Shown piece after piece: positions 40,478-43,529 of a stretch of 43,529 nucleotides of DNA. The notes beneath the pieces are model-generated. The model did no database searches. It was not told where the DNA came from and saw nothing but the letters and a program-made list of their open reading frames with translations. Made by a program: the position numbers and the translations under genes. The stretch is taken from positions 1-43,529 of the forward strand of contig NZ_MWUE01000032.1 of assembly GCF_002077695.1 (NCBI RefSeq). Reading direction: 5' to 3'. Each line of letters opens with the position of its first letter. Positions within the stretch are counted from its first letter, which is position 1. The DNA comes from Pantoea latae. GTDB taxonomy: Bacteria > Pseudomonadota > Gammaproteobacteria > Enterobacterales > Enterobacteriaceae.

Positions 40478-42058
40478 ATGACGACGGAAAATATTCATAA
40501 GCATCGCATTCTGATTCTCGATTTTGGTTCTCAATACACGCAGCTGGTCGCGCGCCGCGTACGCGAGCTGGGCGTGTACTGCGAACTCTGGGCATGGGAT
40601 GTCACCGAAGAGCAGATCCGCCAGTTCAACCCGAACGGCATCATTCTTTCCGGCGGCCCGGAAAGCACCACCGAATTCAACAGCCCGCGCGCGCCGGAAT
40701 ATGTGTTCAATGCGGGCGTGCCGGTTCTCGGCGTCTGCTACGGCATGCAGACCATGGCGATGCAGCTGGGCGGCAAGGTCGAAGGCTCTAACGAACGTGA
40801 GTTCGGCTATGCGCAGGTTGAAGTGATGACGCCGAGCGCGCTGATCCGCGATATCGAAGACGCCATCAGCGCCGCCGGCAAGCCGCTGCTCGACGTCTGG
40901 ATGAGCCACGGCGATAAAGTTACCGCTATTCCGTCCGACTTCGTCACCGTCGCCAGCACCGAGACCTGTCCGTTCGCCATCATGGCAAATGAAGAGAAGC
41001 GTTTCTATGGCGTGCAGTTCCATCCGGAAGTGACGCACACCCGTCAGGGCCTGCGTATGCTGGAGCGCTTCGTGCTCGACATCTGCGAATGCGAAGCGCT
41101 GTGGACGCCGGCGAAAATCATCGAGGACGCGGTTGAGCGTCTGCGCCAGCAGGTTGGCAACGACAAGGTTATTCTTGGCCTGTCAGGCGGCGTCGACTCC
41201 TCTGTGACCGCGATGCTGCTGCACCGCGCCATTGGCGATCGTCTGACCTGCGTGTTTGTCGACAACGGTCTGCTGCGCCTGAACGAGGCAGAGCAGGTGC
41301 TGGATATGTTCGGCGACCACTTCGGCCTGAATATCGTGCACGTACCGGCGGAAGCGCGCTTCCTTGACGCGCTGGCGGGTGAAAACGACCCGGAAGCCAA
41401 GCGTAAAATCATCGGCCGCGTGTTCGTTGAAGTGTTCGACGAAGAGGCAACTAAGCTCACTGACGTGAAATGGCTGGCGCAGGGCACCATCTATCCTGAC
41501 GTGATCGAGTCCGCCGCCTCCGCGACCGGCAAAGCGCACGTGATCAAATCGCACCACAACGTGGGCGGCCTGCCGAAAGAGATGAAGCTGGGCCTGGTTG
41601 AGCCGCTGAAAGAGCTGTTCAAAGACGAAGTGCGCAAGATTGGCCTGGAGCTGGGCCTGCCGTACGATATGCTCTATCGCCATCCGTTCCCGGGCCCGGG
41701 TCTGGGCGTGCGCGTGCTGGGCGAAGTGAAAAAAGAGTATTGCGACCTGCTGCGTCGCGCCGATGCGATCTTTATCGAAGAGCTGCGCAAAGCGGATCTC
41801 TACAACAAAGTGAGCCAGGCGTTCACCGTCTTCCTGCCGGTGCGCTCCGTGGGCGTGATGGGCGACGGCCGTAAATATGACTGGGTAGTCTCGCTGCGTG
41901 CGGTGGAAACCATTGACTTTATGACCGCGCACTGGGCGCACCTGCCGTATGATTTCCTCGGCCGCGTCTCTAACCGCATCATTAACGAAGTTAACGGCAT
42001 CTCGCGCGTGGTCTACGATATCAGCGGCAAGCCGCCAGCGACCATTGAGTGGGAATAG
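40478..42058 (+). CDS. guaA: GMP synthase (glutamine-hydrolysing)
   Basis: 526 residues (525 in E. coli). An N-terminal class I amidotransferase domain has Cys87 (GVCYGMQ) and the FHPEVTHT histidine motif. The ATP-pyrophosphatase domain has the P-loop LSGGVDSS (about 235-242), and the C-terminal dimerisation domain ends in the conserved IEWE. It converts XMP to GMP. Its 3' end, GAGTGGGAATAG, is intact and is a known integration target for genomic islands; AT-rich DNA begins right after. Confidence 0.98.
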   Translation: MTTENIHKHRILILDFGSQYTQLVARRVRELGVYCELWAWDVTEEQIRQFNPNGIILSGGPESTTEFNSPRAPEYVFNAGVPVLGVCYGMQTMAMQLGGKVEGSNEREFGYAQVEVMTPSALIRDIEDAISAAGKPLLDVWMSHGDKVTAIPSDFVTVASTETCPFAIMANEEKRFYGVQFHPEVTHTRQGLRMLERFVLDICECEALWTPAKIIEDAVERLRQQVGNDKVILGLSGGVDSSVTAMLLHRAIGDRLTCVFVDNGLLRLNEAEQVLDMFGDHFGLNIVHVPAEARFLDALAGENDPEAKRKIIGRVFVEVFDEEATKLTDVKWLAQGTIYPDVIESAASATGKAHVIKSHHNVGGLPKEMKLGLVEPLKELFKDEVRKIGLELGLPYDMLYRHPFPGPGLGVRVLGEVKKEYCDLLRRADAIFIEELRKADLYNKVSQAFTVFLPVRSVGVMGDGRKYDWVVSLRAVETIDFMTAHWAHLPYDFLGRVSNRIINEVNGISRVVYDISGKPPATIEWE

Positions 42059-42092
42059 GCCTCATAAGTAATTGATTTAATAAAATTAAACT

Positions 42093-42132
42093 ATGCCATT
42101 AATGATATATTTATCATTAATGGCATTTTTTT
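42093..42132 (+). terminator. guaA terminator
   Basis: A perfect 15-bp stem with left arm ATGCCATTAATGATA and loop TATT, then a T run. The stem is strikingly AT-rich compared with the other terminators in the window. Confidence 0.85.
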
Positions 42133-42271
42133 CAGGTTGAAAGTATATGTTGGAAAAATATCATTTTTGGACGAATAATTTTTATATGTATTTGATTTAT
42201 TATTTTTCAAAGCTTTAATGGTTATGTTATTAATACTTTCTTTACAGTTGTTTCTGCTTTGGTATGGAATG

Positions 42272-42463
42272 TTATATTGAATACCTTTTCCCTGCTTTTC
42301 TGTACTTTGCATTCAGCATCTCATACATCCGATACAGGCTGATTATGCTGAAATACACGTAGAAAATGTTGGGAGTTAGCGAAAACTGTGCGAGAGGTAA
42401 CTTTAGTTCCTGACATCGTGATGTTGAAATGATGTTTTCTATCTGAATTTTCTTCAGGTTCAC
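42272..42463 (-). pseudogene. Possible remnant reading frame, unrecognised
   Basis: A 63-residue frame from a GTG, starting MNLKKIQIENIISTS and ending LYRMYEMLNAKYRKAGKRYSI. It has a higher G+C content than its surroundings and a protein-like mix of residues, but no good Shine-Dalgarno. It could be the 3' end of a decayed gene. I do not recognise it. Confidence 0.25.
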
Positions 42464-42536
42464 GAAATAGAAATTTTATTTAAAACGCGATTTTGGCTCC
42501 CACATGCATTGCATCTTCAAAATGACGTTTATCAAA

Positions 42537-42842
42537 TTATGAGACGAACATTGGCTCTGCCGCCTTCGTAGTGATTTTTGTGATAATACCTATTGCTAGA
42601 AGCGCCAAAAATTCTGCCGCGACTTTTTTATCGGGTTTCCAAGAGTTCTTACGTTTGACGTTCCTGTGAAAATAGAAACCTCTTTTTTCGACTAGATGAT
42701 TAATAACGTCATCTGCATTTGTTTCCGTCAACATGAGCTTCGCCGTATCCGAGTTCCGATCTTTCTTTAAAGGAATCAAATCTTTGATTGCAATCTCAAC
42801 AATATTACTAAATTCTTGGTTTGATTTTAGTACAGCTTGCAA
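42537..42842 (-). CDS. Hypothetical protein of AT-rich tail, possibly truncated
   Basis: A 101-residue frame opening with TTG and no convincing ribosome-binding site. It is polar and basic in the middle (VEKRGFYFHRNVKRKNSWKPDKK) and has one hydrophobic stretch near the C-terminus (AAEFLALLAIGIITKI). Codon use is A/T-rich, unlike the genes to the left. No family is recognised. It may be a small acquired gene or a fragment that has lost its N-terminus. Confidence 0.35.
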   Translation of the reverse strand: MQAVLKSNQEFSNIVEIAIKDLIPLKKDRNSDTAKLMLTETNADDVINHLVEKRGFYFHRNVKRKNSWKPDKKVAAEFLALLAIGIITKITTKAAEPMFVS

Positions 42843-43529
42843 GCCTTAATTTTTTAAATTGACCCTTCCTATACAGAGATTCGAGCAGCAGGAATGAGTA
42901 GGGAAAGGAATTTATGAAACCCTGATTTTTGAGCACCTTGCGAGAATTTGTAAAAAACTAGAAGACCTAATTACGTATCGTGAAAATTTTTGATGTGTAT
43001 GGTATCTATCAAACTTATTTTATTATTAATTTTTTTGTTTTTTATAATGAATTTTTTGAATTATTAATAATAAAATTAGTATCTATGTTCAATCTAAAAA
43101 AATGGTATGACAAATTTTAAATAACATTTGATTGCGCTTGGTGGTTTGTTGTGTTTATTGGGTGATTGAGGTTTACGGATATTTTCCAGTGTTAAATGCT
43201 ATTTGTTTGTGATAATTAATTAGTGAGGTTAATTGGTGATACTATAGATTTAAATAGGTGTCCATACTGATAAAATATGCTATTAATTATCCAGTTTGGG
43301 TTACATAAGCTTTAGTGTTCATTTTTATATTTTTAAGCGTGATTTGAAATAAAGATTGTATATAAAAATTTTTTATTAAATAAGTTTATATAATTCGGTC
43401 GATAAACTAAAACTTACAAGTCTAATGATTATGATATCTTCTATCACGTCACTACTATCAAAATATTCATCTATGTTTAATATAAACACTGAGCTATTAG
43501 TAGGCAATATATCATTACCTTTTATCTCA
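42843..43529. other. AT-rich stretch without recognisable genes
   Basis: About 690 bp of very AT-rich DNA with no credible frame on either strand. It contains an inverted repeat with 13-base arms (TTTTATTATTAAT at 43018-43030 and its complement at 43063-43075) separated by 32 bases. The composition is typical of acquired, H-NS-silenced DNA or of a long regulatory region for a gene to the right. Confidence 0.6.

Noticed and set aside
42091..42312. 73-codon minus-strand frame at the guaA end
   Set aside because: Its end is the guaA terminator stem, and the translation is Asn/Lys/Ile low complexity expected from AT-rich DNA.
42893..42908. Sequence similar to the guaA 3' end (AATGAGTAGGGAAAGG) as a possible second attachment site
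   Set aside because: It needs a one-base gap and two mismatches over 16 bases, which is not convincing in AT-rich DNA; a true site should be a near-exact repeat.

Overview
This 43.5 kb window is chromosomal DNA from a G+C-rich member of the Enterobacterales. Nearly every gene is recognisable from the E. coli hmp/glyA, suhB/isc, ndk/rlmN/hisS/der and guaBA neighbourhoods, in much the same relative order. Several features point to an Erwiniaceae-type genome (Pantoea, Mixta or Erwinia) rather than Escherichia: a PQQ-dependent membrane dehydrogenase, a protealysin/emfourin pair beside xseA, a DUF1007/NicO metal-transport pair, and no hca catabolic genes beside hcaT. The genus is an inference from gene content, not from a search.

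Layout. 1-242 is a structured repeat-like intergenic stretch. 243-5531 holds hmp and glyA (divergent, with NsrR and PurR operators between them), then hcaT and csiE (convergent, overlapping by 4 nt). 5667-8563 is an accessory block: a Zur-like box, a DUF1007 periplasmic protein, a NicO-family permease and an unrecognised membrane protein. 8590-8692 is a long imperfect palindrome. 8747-15421 carries suhB, trmJ, iscR, iscS, pepB, sseB and sseA. Here the isc operon is reduced to iscR-iscS: iscU, iscA, hscB, hscA, fdx and iscX, which normally lie between iscS and pepB, are not there. IscS has also lost its C-terminal tail. 15563-22774 is yfhM-pbpC (bacterial alpha-2-macroglobulin and PBP1C). 22946-32590 is a conserved housekeeping run: ndk, rlmN, pilW, rodZ, ispG, hisS, yfgM, bamB and der. 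32986-37348 is a second accessory block: a PQQ dehydrogenase behind a palindromic operator, a complete but very short hok/sok type I toxin-antitoxin locus, and protealysin with its inhibitor emfourin. xseA, guaB and guaA follow. From 42060 the base composition drops to roughly one third G+C (by eye) with no confident genes, which looks like the edge of acquired DNA at the 3' end of guaA.

How the parts fit. RlmN and IspG, encoded here, need [4Fe-4S] clusters, and IscR keeps its cluster ligands and three tandem 25-bp operator repeats. If the missing isc genes are absent from the whole genome, clusters must come from another machine, most likely Suf. IscS would then serve mainly as sulfur donor for tRNA thiolation and cofactor synthesis. 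The erosion of the IscS surfaces used by IscU, ferredoxin, IscX and CyaY agrees with that. The accessory genes lie between conserved blocks, and several have a clear operator-like dyad at the promoter or start.
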